Under the pieces are notes generated by a model, which saw only the letters and a list, made by a program, of their open reading frames with translations, did no database searches and had not been told where the DNA came from. A stretch of 45,452 nt of DNA from Alphaproteobacteria bacterium (GTDB lineage: Bacteria > Pseudomonadota > Alphaproteobacteria > Micavibrionales > Micavibrionaceae). The translations under genes were made by a program, and so were the position numbers. The stretch covers positions 1 through 45,452 of the forward strand of contig JAGRIJ010000031.1 in assembly GCA_020443295.1 (NCBI GenBank). The letters run 5' to 3'. The first letter of the stretch is position 1, and every line of letters begins with the position of its first letter. This document shows, piece after piece, positions 34,265-43,022 of this stretch.

Positions 34265-34305
34265 TTTTTAGGGAGGAAACAAACATTTTTTAGGGAGGAA
34301 ACAAA
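34265..34305. repeat. Two 19-bp direct repeats upstream of the TPR gene
   Basis: TTTTTAGGGAGGAAACAAA occurs at 34265-34283 and again at 34287-34305, centres exactly 22 bp apart, i.e. about two helical turns. The left copy is also part of a small palindrome CTCCCT-TTTT-AGGGAG (34260-34275). The spacing is what one would expect of a dimeric or tandem operator. It lies about 90 bp before the TPR gene start. No known regulator is implied. Confidence 0.75.
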
Positions 34306-34325
34306 ATATATTTAATTACAATGAG

Positions 34326-34940
34326 TTAAGGGCGAACGTCCCAAGCGGAGACTTTCCGGCTTTGTCCATCGAACAGGAAAATGCCCATCGCCCCGGTGCG
34401 AAGTTTTAGGGAATGATTCCTGCGAAACGACTCAAAATCGCCGGTCAGAACGGGGGCAAAGCGAGCGATTCCATTGGACGTAACCACCAGGATAATATTT
34501 TTATCATTTTTTTCAATATCTTGAGCAAGGGAAAGCCAGCAATCCTTTATATTTTCAGGGTTGGCCAGCCAGCCTGAAGGAACCACCGCCTCCTCGTTCC
34601 ACCGCCGAATCGCCTCAAGGCCGATCCGCGCGACCACGGCTTCCTCTGTCTGGTTTTCATCCGGCCCGTAATCGATCTCCCTCAGAAACTCTAAAGTCTG
34701 CACGGACACCTTGGCCCCGCAGGCCTCAAGGGCAAGTTGCGCGGTTTCCTGCGTCCGGAGCAGGGGAGAGGCATAAACGGTCTCGGGAACAAGAGTTTGG
34801 GCTTTAAGATAAAGTCCCAGCGCGCGCGCCTGCTCACGCCCTTTCTCAACCAGCGGCAAATCGGTGCGCGCCCCGACGCGGGTCGGCGTATCCCCCGGAC
34901 CGAACGTATTGCCGTGACGGGCGATAATCAGGGTCTTCAT
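34326..34940 (-). CDS. Histidine phosphatase (phosphoglycerate mutase superfamily)
   Basis: 204 residues. The catalytic RHG motif is at the N terminus (TLIIARHGNTFGPGD, His9), followed by PLVEKGREQARALGLYLK, VYASPLLRTQETAQLALEA, the acid residue region FLREIDYGPDENQTEE and a late VVTSNGIARF in place of the usual SHG, so the second catalytic His is replaced by Asn. Some phosphatases of this superfamily do act on sugar phosphates. ATGA overlap with kdsB suggests coupling to KDO metabolism, for instance as a KDO-8-phosphate-type phosphatase, but this is inference; the altered second His may limit activity. Confidence 0.8.
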   Translation of the reverse strand: MKTLIIARHGNTFGPGDTPTRVGARTDLPLVEKGREQARALGLYLKAQTLVPETVYASPLLRTQETAQLALEACGAKVSVQTLEFLREIDYGPDENQTEEAVVARIGLEAIRRWNEEAVVPSGWLANPENIKDCWLSLAQDIEKNDKNIILVVTSNGIARFAPVLTGDFESFRRNHSLKLRTGAMGIFLFDGQSRKVSAWDVRP

Positions 34941-35764
34941 GACAGGCTGTCGCCGTGCTTCTTGAGAAACGTCTCGGCGCGTTTGAGGTCTTCTTGGGTA
35001 TCGATGCCGGGCTGTAAAGTCCCCTCGGGCAGGCTGACTTCAACCGTTTGAACCGTGATCCCGTTCTCGATCATGCGCAGTTGCTCCAGCCCCTCGAGCT
35101 TTTCGTAGACACCCTGCGGCAGCGAGCAGAACTTTTCCAGCACGTCGGTACGAAAACCGTAAAGCCCGAGATGCTGCCGAACGGGGGAGCGTGCGCCAGC
35201 CTCACGAAGTTTTTCCTCATTGCGGATCGCGGGCAGGATAACTTTAGAAAACCAAAGGGCACGCCCTTTTGAATCGACGGTAACGGTTGTTCCGCTGAAC
35301 GGGGTCTTCTTCTTCGATTTCCGCAGCCGGTCGAGATCCGCCCAGCTCAGCACCTGAACGGGCGTAATCACTTGCGCGTCGGGGTTCTCGGTAAAAGCGT
35401 CGAACATCGTGCGCAGGACAGAAGGTGGAGTAAACGGCGCATCCCCCTGCAGGTTGATGATAAAGTCAGGCCAGTGATCCAGTTGGCGCAACGCGGCCAG
35501 TACGCGGTCCGATCCGGTCGCGCAGCTCTCCGGCGTCATGATGCAGGGAACGCCGATCTCTTCGGCATGTGCGGCGATCCGCCTATCCTCGGTGGTGACA
35601 AACAGGGCGACATCGGCCGCGCCGCTCAGAACGACCGCGCGTTTGGCGACATCAGCCACGCGCGATAGCATGGACCGCCCGCCGATCTCGGCAAGCGGCT
35701 TGCCCGGAAAACGGCTGGAGCCGTACCGGGCGGGAATCGCAATCGCGAGATTGGGTTTGGCCAT
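34937..35764 (-). CDS. kdsB: 3-deoxy-manno-octulosonate cytidylyltransferase
   Basis: Activates KDO as CMP-KDO for lipopolysaccharide core synthesis. 275 residues, slightly longer than the usual 245-260. Motifs: IAIPARYGSSRFPGKPLAEIGGRSML at the N terminus, CIMTPESCATGSDRVLAAL, INLQGDAPFTPPSVLRTMFD, HLGLYGFRTDVLEKFCSLPQGVYEKLEGLEQLRMIENGI. All nucleotide and KDO contacts are in normal order. It lies 11 bp after yejA and overlaps the histidine phosphatase gene by 4 bp, so yejA, kdsB and the phosphatase gene probably form one operon. Its presence shows the cell makes KDO-containing LPS. Confidence 0.95.
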   Translation of the reverse strand: MAKPNLAIAIPARYGSSRFPGKPLAEIGGRSMLSRVADVAKRAVVLSGAADVALFVTTEDRRIAAHAEEIGVPCIMTPESCATGSDRVLAALRQLDHWPDFIINLQGDAPFTPPSVLRTMFDAFTENPDAQVITPVQVLSWADLDRLRKSKKKTPFSGTTVTVDSKGRALWFSKVILPAIRNEEKLREAGARSPVRQHLGLYGFRTDVLEKFCSLPQGVYEKLEGLEQLRMIENGITVQTVEVSLPEGTLQPGIDTQEDLKRAETFLKKHGDSLS

Positions 35765-35775
35765 AAAAGCACGCC

Positions 35776-37671
35776 TTATTTAGAACCGGAGTCTGGCTTG
35801 ACTGATGCCGGGTCTATCCACCAGGTCTGAACGACCAGAGGATCAAGGCCCGAAAGATGTTCCGGTCTTTTTAGTTTCTTCCAGTAGGCCATCCGCCATT
35901 TATTATAGTGCCACATCGGGATGACGTAATAGTTCCAGAGCAAGACGCGGTCCAGCGCGCGCGTCTTAGTGACCAGATCCTCGCGGGACTCCGCATGGAT
36001 CAGCTGCGTGACGATCTCGTCGATGACCGGATTTTTAACTCCGATGTAATTCCGCGAACCGGGAACATCGGCCTTATCGGACCCCCAGAATTCCCGCTGT
36101 TCGTTGCCGGGTGAATCGGATTGTCCAAAGGTTGCGATCGTCATGTCAAAATCATAGTCATTCATGCGGTTTTGCATCTGGGCGGAATCGGTGATCGTTC
36201 TGAGTTTGGCTTTTACGCCGATCCGCTCAAGATTTTTAATAAAGGGTTGAATCCAGCGTTCGAACATGGGGCTGTCGCTCAGAAGTTCAAACTCCAGCCG
36301 CAGAGGACCGTTTTCCGTTTGCTTGACGCGAATTTTATCCGGCCCGAGCTTATAGCCGGCGGCTTCAAGAATATCTGCGGCTTTCTTAAGGTTCGCCCGT
36401 GCGTTCCCCGTACCATCCGTCACCGGGCTTTTGTATTCGCTCGTAAAGACTTCATCGGGAATCTTTCCGCGGTAAGATTCAAGAATCTTTAACTCGGCTT
36501 CGCTTGGAAGGCCGGAGGAAGCCAGTTCCGAATTGGCAAAGTAGCTGTTTGTCCGCGTATAGGCGCCATAGGCGAATTGCTTGTTCGACCATTCGAAATC
36601 CAGAGCGTAGTTCAGGGCCTCACGGACTTTGATATCCTGAAACACCGGGCGGCGGATATTAAAGATAAACGCCTGCATTCCCGCCGGACGGCTGTTATCG
36701 ATCAGTTCCTTGATCAATCGCCCGTCTTTCACGGCAGGAACGTCATAAGTTGTCTGCCACTGATGTTCTGAATTCTCCATCTTGAAGTCGAAATTGCCGG
36801 ACAGAAACGCCTCGTGCATGACTTTCTCATCAAGATAAAGATCGTAGACAACCCGGTCGAAATTATTCATACCTTTGAAAAAAGGCAGGTTCTTGCCCCA
36901 CCAGTTCTCGTTTCGGACATATTCAATTGAGCGCGGCGCATCGATTTTTCCAAATGTATAAGGCCCGCTGGTTAAAGGGGGAACCAGAGAAGAAGAATCC
37001 TCAAAATTATGCCCATCCGCGGTCCAGTAATGTTTGGGCAGGATCGTCATCTCAGCGACGATCAGGGGCAGCTCGGCATTACCTTTGACTTTGAATTTAA
37101 ACGTCACTCTTTTGGGTCCTTCGGCAGTCGCGCTCTCCACATCGTGCCAGTACGCCTGGAAAAAAGGCTGTCCCTTGGTCGTCAGAGTCTCAAAGGTCCA
37201 GACCACATCATCCGCTGTAATCGGCACCCCGTCATTCCATGTGGCCTCGTCGCGGAGTTCAAACGTGACCCAGGAACGGTCAGGGGCGATCTGGATGGAC
37301 TTCGCGATAATTCCGTAAAGGGAAAACGGCTCGTCCCACGTATTTTGCATCAGGCTTTCATAGACGAGACCGCTGCGCAAATAGTTGACGGAAACTCCGG
37401 GAGCAGGGTTGCCTTTGACAATAAAAGGGTTAAGAGAATCAAACGTACCAACAGCCCCTACATGTAAAGTTCCCCCTTTCGGCGCATCGGGGTTCACGTA
37501 ATCCAGATGTTTGAAATCCGCCGGGTATTTCGGAGCGCCGTGCAGGGCAACGCCGTATTGCGGCTGGCTCTGGTCCAGCTCTTTCTCATCAGCCTTGGCG
37601 GGACAGGAGAACGATCCGGTAAAAAGAACAAATAAAAATGCGGTTGCCAGTAAACGTGTAATCCGGTGCAT
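35776..37671 (-). CDS. yejA: Periplasmic solute-binding protein YejA of the YejABEF importer
   Basis: About 631 residues from the ATG at 37671 (AGGGA nine bases upstream), which begins a good signal peptide MHRITRLLATAFLFVLFTGSFSCPAKA. A longer frame exists to 37740 but hides the signal peptide. Family 5 extracellular solute-binding protein: YGVALHGAPKYPADFKHLDYVNPDAPKGGTLHVGAVGTFDSLNPF, LVYESLMQNTWDEPFSLYGIIA, VTFELRDEATWNDGVPITADDVVWTFE and the late FWGSDKADVPGSRNYIGVKNPVIDEIV. These match YejA rather than OppA or DppA. It is first in a run with kdsB and is 2.4 kb upstream of yejB, with non-transport genes between. Confidence 0.92.
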   Translation of the reverse strand: MHRITRLLATAFLFVLFTGSFSCPAKADEKELDQSQPQYGVALHGAPKYPADFKHLDYVNPDAPKGGTLHVGAVGTFDSLNPFIVKGNPAPGVSVNYLRSGLVYESLMQNTWDEPFSLYGIIAKSIQIAPDRSWVTFELRDEATWNDGVPITADDVVWTFETLTTKGQPFFQAYWHDVESATAEGPKRVTFKFKVKGNAELPLIVAEMTILPKHYWTADGHNFEDSSSLVPPLTSGPYTFGKIDAPRSIEYVRNENWWGKNLPFFKGMNNFDRVVYDLYLDEKVMHEAFLSGNFDFKMENSEHQWQTTYDVPAVKDGRLIKELIDNSRPAGMQAFIFNIRRPVFQDIKVREALNYALDFEWSNKQFAYGAYTRTNSYFANSELASSGLPSEAELKILESYRGKIPDEVFTSEYKSPVTDGTGNARANLKKAADILEAAGYKLGPDKIRVKQTENGPLRLEFELLSDSPMFERWIQPFIKNLERIGVKAKLRTITDSAQMQNRMNDYDFDMTIATFGQSDSPGNEQREFWGSDKADVPGSRNYIGVKNPVIDEIVTQLIHAESREDLVTKTRALDRVLLWNYYVIPMWHYNKWRMAYWKKLKRPEHLSGLDPLVVQTWWIDPASVKPDSGSK

Positions 37672-37776
37672 GCAAAAAATCCCTGCGCTCGTAACTAAAG
37701 TGATACGCGGGTATTCTAACGCGCCCTGCGGCAAAGTCACGCTCGTTTTGTCCGGAGAAGAAAAGGAAAGAAGGCT

Positions 37777-39114
37777 TTATGCAGTTTTGCGGAATTTATA
37801 GACGCCTTCAAGGTCAGGCCGCCCGAACAGGAATCCCTGACCGTAATTGACTTCGTAATCGAGCAGCTCCAGCAACTCCGGCTCATGCTCTACGCGGTCG
37901 ATGATGACCTCGATGCCGTTGACTTCGAGACGTCGCTTCTTCCGGATCATCTGCGCAAAGTCGGCATAGCCTTCCTCCTTGCCGAGGAAACGCGGTGCAG
38001 GGATTTTCAGGAAGCGTACGTTACGCTGATAAAGGCTGATGATATCGTCAGGCAGCTCGGTCACATGATCCAGCGAAAAACGGCAGCCCAGCTTGGTCAT
38101 GCCGTCAAGGATCAACCGCTCCCCACTCGAAAGCTTTTCAAAATCGGCTTGTCTCATCTCAAAAACGAGTGACGGCGCCATCTTTTTATTCTGCGCGATG
38201 AACTTGAGCAGATCGTCCATGAAATCGGCGTTTCGAAGCGTCGAGGGCTTAATATTAAGGAAAAACGTAAACACCTTCTCGGTATCGAAATTGACCTGTA
38301 GAACTTTCAAACATTCCAGCAGGAGCAGGTTGTCGATGGACTCCATCAGCTTTTCTTCAACCGCCAGTTCCATGTAGCGTTGGGCGGGAAGGTAAAGCCC
38401 GGCCCTCGCACGGATGCGCGCAAAAAGCTCGTAGAAATTTGTATGCCTCTGAGGCAAGCGGACGATAGGCTGCAGGAAGACATCGATGTGCCTGTTGCGC
38501 ACGGCGTGATGCAGCAACTCGCGAACCGCCATGTCCGTAAGTGCGTCTGTGTTGGCGTAAAGATCCTGATTGGCAACGACGTGAGACGTGCGGCGCGCGC
38601 GCAGCACCTCGCCCGATACGGGCTGCGGTGCCTTCGAATCGTTCGAATAGGGGGGAATGCCGTTCCGGGGCTTCAGGAAAGCGGGAACGATCTGTTCCAT
38701 GTTCTGTCCCGATTCATCATCCAGCATCTTGATCTGCATCTCCAGGACGCTTTTGCGTTCCGGCGTGTGCCGGCCGACAAGCGTGCTCTGGTCCTCAAGG
38801 GTTTCACGAAGCCCCATTATATCAGTTTCATTTTTTATGACAATTGTTTCGATGGCGTTCACCCGGCGGTACAGATGCCGCACGGTGTCCATGAACTCCA
38901 TTCCGATCTCGTCTTTTCGGTCGCTGGTCATATTGAAGAAACAGCCGACAAGAATCACGGACGACACAAAAAGCGCCATCTCGACGGAAACCGAGGACAG
39001 GAAAGCCACCATCACGCAGCAGATCAGGAACATGGAAGCGGCCACGCCGCGCATGAACGCTTCGGTTTTGCTGGCCTTATGTGTTTCTTTAACCCGTCCT
39101 TCAGGCGCCATCAT
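37777..39114 (-). CDS. Degenerate EAL-domain membrane protein, TipF-like
   Basis: 445 residues. Two N-terminal membrane helices (VAASMFLICCVMVAFLSSV; MALFVSSVILVGCFFN), a coiled-coil-like part (FMDTVRHLYRRVNAIETIV, RETLEDQSTLVGR), a linker, and a C-terminal EAL fold (about 205-440). Key catalytic positions are lost: the EAL triad reads ELF (FYELFARIR), the DDFG loop reads SLDHVTEL, and KID reads KIP. The QGFLFGRP end is kept. So it should bind rather than cleave cyclic-di-GMP, if at all. This domain order is that of Caulobacter TipF, a polar factor that guides flagellum assembly. ATGA overlap with pyrD. Flagellar and CtrA genes elsewhere in the window fit that reading, but the TipF assignment rests on architecture. 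Confidence 0.7.
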   Translation of the reverse strand: MMAPEGRVKETHKASKTEAFMRGVAASMFLICCVMVAFLSSVSVEMALFVSSVILVGCFFNMTSDRKDEIGMEFMDTVRHLYRRVNAIETIVIKNETDIMGLRETLEDQSTLVGRHTPERKSVLEMQIKMLDDESGQNMEQIVPAFLKPRNGIPPYSNDSKAPQPVSGEVLRARRTSHVVANQDLYANTDALTDMAVRELLHHAVRNRHIDVFLQPIVRLPQRHTNFYELFARIRARAGLYLPAQRYMELAVEEKLMESIDNLLLLECLKVLQVNFDTEKVFTFFLNIKPSTLRNADFMDDLLKFIAQNKKMAPSLVFEMRQADFEKLSSGERLILDGMTKLGCRFSLDHVTELPDDIISLYQRNVRFLKIPAPRFLGKEEGYADFAQMIRKKRRLEVNGIEVIIDRVEHEPELLELLDYEVNYGQGFLFGRPDLEGVYKFRKTA

Positions 39115-40220
39115 GCCGCACGCTCCGAACCGTTGCTCTGCCCGTCACGGTGATCGGCCCCGACCGCTTCGCTGATATGCGCGAACCCGTCCTTGTTAAG
39201 ACGGCCGATCAATTCGCGGCAGATAGAAGAGGCAATCTCCGGTCCGCGGTAGACCAGCCCTGTATAAAGCTGCACCAGCGAAGCGCCTGCGCGGATCTTC
39301 TCATAGGCGTCCTTTCCGCTGAAAATTCCTCCGACACCGATAATCGGAAGCTTGCCCCCGGTCAGCCGGTAAAAGTTGCGGATCGTCTGAGTGGAAAGGG
39401 ATCTCAGGGGCTTGCCGCTCAGCCCCCCGGACTGCGAAGCAAAGGATTTGGGAAGGGCTGGGGGTCTGGACGTAGTCGTGTTCGTAAGAACGACGCCGCT
39501 GATTCGTACATCCAGAAGCACATCGGCAATCTGCTGTTGCTGTTCATCGGTGAGATCCGGCGCCAGCTTGACCAGCAAGGGCGGCGGGGCGAGATCCCCG
39601 GTCGCATGATTCAGCGTTTCAACAAGGGAGGTCAGCAGGTTTTGCAACGCATCCTGCTCCTGAAGGTTCCGCAGACCGGGCGTATTGGGTGAAGAGATAT
39701 TGACGGTGAGATAATCCGCCTTCGGTGCGAAGGCGCGAATCAGAGCGTTATAATCGGCGGCGGGCTCTTTCTGGTCCTTGTTCATTCCGATATTGATTCC
39801 GACCACTCCCGGCGGCGGGACATCCTCGCTCTTATAGCGGTCGAAATTGGAGGCAAAGACTTTCGAACCCTCGCCCGGAAATCCCATACGGTTGATAATG
39901 GACTCGCTGCCCGGATCGCGGAACACGCGGGGCAGGGGATTTCCGGCTTGCGGTAAAGGCGTCACCGTTCCGGCCTCCATGAAGCCAAATCCCATCTCAA
40001 GGACACTCCGGATAACCTCGGCATTCTTGTCAAAACCGGCAGCCAAACCCACAGGATTAGGAAACCTGAGGTCCCATAGCGTTTGCTCAAGCTCTGAAGC
40101 CTTTATTCGCTGCGGCACTGGCATCAACCCCGACTTCATGAATTTGAGGGTCATCCGGTGGGCTTTTTCTGGTTCCAGCTTGAAGAGAACCGGGCGGGCG
40201 AGGCGGTATAAACCTAGCAT
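39111..40220 (-). CDS. pyrD: Dihydroorotate dehydrogenase (quinone, class 2)
   Basis: Oxidises dihydroorotate to orotate at the membrane, passing electrons to quinone; fourth step of pyrimidine synthesis. 369 residues. The N-terminal amphipathic helix YRLARPVLFKLEPEKAHRMTLKFMK marks class 2. Motifs: FPNPVGLAAGFDKNAEVI, MEAGTVTPLPQAGNPLPRVFRD, INRMGFPGEGSK, GINIGMNKDQ, LTVNISSPNTPGLRNLQ (with the catalytic Ser) and IIGVGGIFSGKDAYEKIRAGASLVQLYTGLVY. The tail beyond about 345 is longer than usual. It is the first gene of a pair with the TipF-like gene. Confidence 0.95.
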   Translation of the reverse strand: MLGLYRLARPVLFKLEPEKAHRMTLKFMKSGLMPVPQRIKASELEQTLWDLRFPNPVGLAAGFDKNAEVIRSVLEMGFGFMEAGTVTPLPQAGNPLPRVFRDPGSESIINRMGFPGEGSKVFASNFDRYKSEDVPPPGVVGINIGMNKDQKEPAADYNALIRAFAPKADYLTVNISSPNTPGLRNLQEQDALQNLLTSLVETLNHATGDLAPPPLLVKLAPDLTDEQQQQIADVLLDVRISGVVLTNTTTSRPPALPKSFASQSGGLSGKPLRSLSTQTIRNFYRLTGGKLPIIGVGGIFSGKDAYEKIRAGASLVQLYTGLVYRGPEIASSICRELIGRLNKDGFAHISEAVGADHRDGQSNGSERAA

Positions 40221-40316
40221 AAAAAAAGGCTACGCAATTTCGCCGGAACGGTCCAGACCGCTCGCAGGGTTATCCGCAGGATCATGTTGATATCTTGTGA
40301 ATGAAGCAGGGAAATC

Positions 40317-40883
40317 TTAATCCGTGGCAATATGCCGGAGACCAATTCTCAAATATTGGGCGCCGGTAATAACCGTCAAAACTGTTGCAAGGCACAGAAA
40401 AATCAGGCCGATCTGGAGCGCGTAAGGCGCATGGGGCCCCAGGATCAGAAAGCCCGTGGCAACCATCTGCGCCGTGGTTTTCCATTTCGCGAGAATGCTG
40501 ACGGGCATCTGGACGTTTTTGGGCCCCAGATATTCGCGCAGCCCGGAAACAAGAAACTCTCGCGCAAAGATCAGTAAAACCAGCAGAACCCACAATCCGG
40601 TGATCCGCCCAAAAGCCACAAGAAGCACAAGCAGCGTGGAAACAAAAATCTTGTCGGAAATCGGATCAAGAAAGGTTCCCAGCGGGGTAACCTGATTGTA
40701 GGTGCGCGCCACGTAGCCATCAAAATAATCCGTGACGGCGCTGAGAACGAAGACAAGAAAGCACAGCCATCCCGCAACCGCTCCCCACAGTGTTTCCATG
40801 TAAAAGAGCGCGATCATAACCGGAAGCAAAACCATCCGCGCACAGGTCAGGATATTGGCAAGATTGTTTTTTAATAACTGCAT
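40317..40883 (-). CDS. pgsA: CDP-diacylglycerol-glycerol-3-phosphate 3-phosphatidyltransferase
   Basis: Makes phosphatidylglycerol phosphate at the inner membrane, the committed step to acidic phospholipids. 188 residues with several hydrophobic helices. The CDP-alcohol phosphotransferase signature DG-AR-G-D-D is in AVTDYFDGYVARTYNQVTPLGTFLDPISDKIF (about 50-80). NLANILTCARMVLLPVMIALFY at the N terminus is family-typical. Transcribed toward pyrD, 96 bp away. Confidence 0.93.
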   Translation of the reverse strand: MQLLKNNLANILTCARMVLLPVMIALFYMETLWGAVAGWLCFLVFVLSAVTDYFDGYVARTYNQVTPLGTFLDPISDKIFVSTLLVLLVAFGRITGLWVLLVLLIFAREFLVSGLREYLGPKNVQMPVSILAKWKTTAQMVATGFLILGPHAPYALQIGLIFLCLATVLTVITGAQYLRIGLRHIATD

Positions 40884-40928
40884 AAAATGAAGATTAATCG
40901 AACCAGAACCAGAAATAAAGTAAAGCCA

Positions 40929-41933
40929 TTACGGGGAAGAAGGACGGAAAACACCGATCAAGGCCTGATGATCCGACCCAAAAGAAGGTCCGGCCTTGAT
41001 TTCCAGCAAGTCTAAACCTTTTCCGAACAACATATGATCGATCGGGATTTTCAGGACGGGCAGGACAAAATATGAAACCCACGTTGCGGGCGGAAAAACC
41101 CCGTAAGACTGGTACTGAAGACCTGATTTTTCTTTAAGTTCGTAAAAGTAGGGCGAATAGGGCGTAATATTGAAATCTCCGGCCAGAATCTTGTCGGTCG
41201 AGTGATCTTGGGCAATCCATTCGGCCATCCCGGCAATCTCGGCATTCCGCTGTGCCTGCCCGCGGGCGGCGATCGGCACGCGCGTATGGAAGGTGTAAAA
41301 GGCAACGGGTCGGGAGAATCCTTCCGGCTGGATTTCAAAACGTGTTCCGCGCGTGGGGATGATAGAGGGAGCAATTTTTTTCACGTCCATCGAAAGAAAC
41401 GGATGCCGGCTCAGGATCAGGGAAAAATCGGGCCCCAGCCCCTCGGCGGGCTGAGTGTAGGGGTAGCGGCCGGATGTCAGTGAACGTAACGCGCGGGCAT
41501 CTTCCGGTTCGACTTCCAGAAGAAACGCGATATCAACAGGTTCAGAGGCATTGTTGAGCCACTGGGCAATCGCTGTATAATTTTTATTATCGTAATGTTT
41601 ATTATACTGAACCACCCGCAGCAGGTTCCGCTCCGTTTCGATTCGCGGCGGCGGGGTAAACTGCCAGGGATGGGTCAGAGGAAGCCGCGTTTCGTAATAC
41701 GCAAAAACGGAAAGCATGAGCATCAGCACGCCAAGCAACGGCAGCTTCAAAAGGACAAAAATCACAAAAAAAACGAAACCAAAAAAAGCATACTGGATAA
41801 GAAAGTGGCTCAGAAGATCAAAGCTCCAGTGCCAGCGGGCCAGATGCGCCAGCGCCGCGCAAAGAGCAAGGATGATCCCGCCCAGAACATACCATTTTGC
41901 ATTCAGGCCAAAGAGATGAGAATCAAACTTCAT
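40929..41933 (-). CDS. Membrane-anchored endonuclease/exonuclease/phosphatase-family protein, copy 2
   Basis: 334 residues. Two to three N-terminal hydrophobic segments (VLGGIILALCAALAHLA; FFGFVFFVIFVLLKLPLLGVLMLMLSVFAYYE) and a periplasm-facing catalytic domain. EEP-fold motifs: VVQYNKHYDNKNYTAIAQWL, DIAFLLEVEPEDARAL, ILAGDFNITPYSPYF and the terminal GSDHQALIGVF with the conserved Asp-His pair. The substrate could be nucleic acid, a phospholipid head group or a sugar phosphate. It is a tandem paralogue of the next gene (8 bp apart), with which it shares layout and several motifs, notably ITPYSP.F. Resembles the YafD-type group. Confidence 0.82.
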   Translation of the reverse strand: MKFDSHLFGLNAKWYVLGGIILALCAALAHLARWHWSFDLLSHFLIQYAFFGFVFFVIFVLLKLPLLGVLMLMLSVFAYYETRLPLTHPWQFTPPPRIETERNLLRVVQYNKHYDNKNYTAIAQWLNNASEPVDIAFLLEVEPEDARALRSLTSGRYPYTQPAEGLGPDFSLILSRHPFLSMDVKKIAPSIIPTRGTRFEIQPEGFSRPVAFYTFHTRVPIAARGQAQRNAEIAGMAEWIAQDHSTDKILAGDFNITPYSPYFYELKEKSGLQYQSYGVFPPATWVSYFVLPVLKIPIDHMLFGKGLDLLEIKAGPSFGSDHQALIGVFRPSSP

Positions 41934-41941
41934 TCAAAATC

Positions 41942-42967
41942 TCAGTTCTCAAAGCTGAAAACGGCAATGACCGGCCGATGGTCCGATCCTAATGAGGGGC
42001 CCAGGCGTTTTTCAACCAGTCGGATCTTTCCTTTATGAAGGATATAGTCGATCGGTATCTGGAACGGAGGATAAAAACCCGCGGGCCAGCTTGGCGGAAA
42101 ATAGCGGGTTGTTGTTTGGTTCTTTAACCCTGTATCCCGAAGCAATTGACTGAAAAACGGCGAATAGGGCGTGATGTTCCAGTCACCGAGAACAATCACA
42201 TTGGTTTCCGGACGCTTAAGCTTGGAATTCATGATCTCGGGAATGTATTCCAAGTCGGCATTGCGCTGGGCAAAAAGCTTGGGAGACATCGGTGGCGGCG
42301 CGTGCAGCGCAAAAAAATTGATCGGCGCGCTCCCTTTGGGGTGTATACGGGTTACGAGGATAAAATTATCAAGGACCTGAATTTTTGGGTTGCTGGGAGT
42401 TTTCCATTTGAAAGTAAATGGGGTTTTACTGGCTGCCACCATCCCAAAAGCGTTCTCTTTAGGCATCAGAACCTGATAGGGGTAATTGGTTTTGAATTCT
42501 GTTCGAAGGGCGTCCGAATGCGTCTTGTTGGCTTCAAGAATAAAAAAGATATCCGGGTTTTCTGCCTTGATGAAATCGACCATGGCCTGATGTTCGGTCA
42601 GGGTGTACTTGCGGTTATAAACGATCACCTTTAAAAGTTTGTCCTTCGCAAGGGCTTCAATGGAGGCCGGAGGCGGGACATAATCAATACGGCTGGCAAT
42701 TTCAAAGCCGCAGATAAAGGCGAGAACCAGCATGGCTGCGGCATATGGCCACTGTTTTCGGAGCGCGGCACACAACGCGAAGACCAGCGCAACAATCACA
42801 TATTGCACCATGAAATGCCGGAACAGGTCGAAAATCCAGAAAAACGAGGCGCCAAGAGAGAGGATATAAACGAGGCCAAGCAAGATACAAAAAATCTTGA
42901 TCCAGCTATCGAGGGAATCCAGCCGCGAAATTCTTGTAAAAAAACTGTTCAGGGAAACCATAGACAC
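41942..42967 (-). CDS. Membrane-anchored endonuclease/exonuclease/phosphatase-family protein, copy 1
   Basis: About 340 residues; the first possible codon is GTG (42967), the first ATG is two codons on (42961), neither with a ribosome site. Hydrophobic N-terminal part (IFCILLGLVYILSLGASFFWIFDLF; FMVQYVIVALVFALCAALR; AAMLVLAFICGFEI), then the EEP domain: VIVYNRKYTLTEHQAMVDFI, DIFFILEANKTHSDAL, NFFALHAPPPMSP, VIVLGDWNITPYSPFFSQLL, GSDHRPVIAVFSFE. Same order as its downstream paralogue. A weak promoter-like pair, TTGACT (42996-42991) and CATCAT (42973-42968) 17 bp apart, sits just before the start and contains a GANTC. Confidence 0.82.
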   Translation of the reverse strand: MSMVSLNSFFTRISRLDSLDSWIKIFCILLGLVYILSLGASFFWIFDLFRHFMVQYVIVALVFALCAALRKQWPYAAAMLVLAFICGFEIASRIDYVPPPASIEALAKDKLLKVIVYNRKYTLTEHQAMVDFIKAENPDIFFILEANKTHSDALRTEFKTNYPYQVLMPKENAFGMVAASKTPFTFKWKTPSNPKIQVLDNFILVTRIHPKGSAPINFFALHAPPPMSPKLFAQRNADLEYIPEIMNSKLKRPETNVIVLGDWNITPYSPFFSQLLRDTGLKNQTTTRYFPPSWPAGFYPPFQIPIDYILHKGKIRLVEKRLGPSLGSDHRPVIAVFSFEN

Positions 42968-43022
42968 ATGATGCTGACCCCGGCCTCAGGAGTCAACGGC
43001 TCTGGAAAAAGAAACGGAAAGA

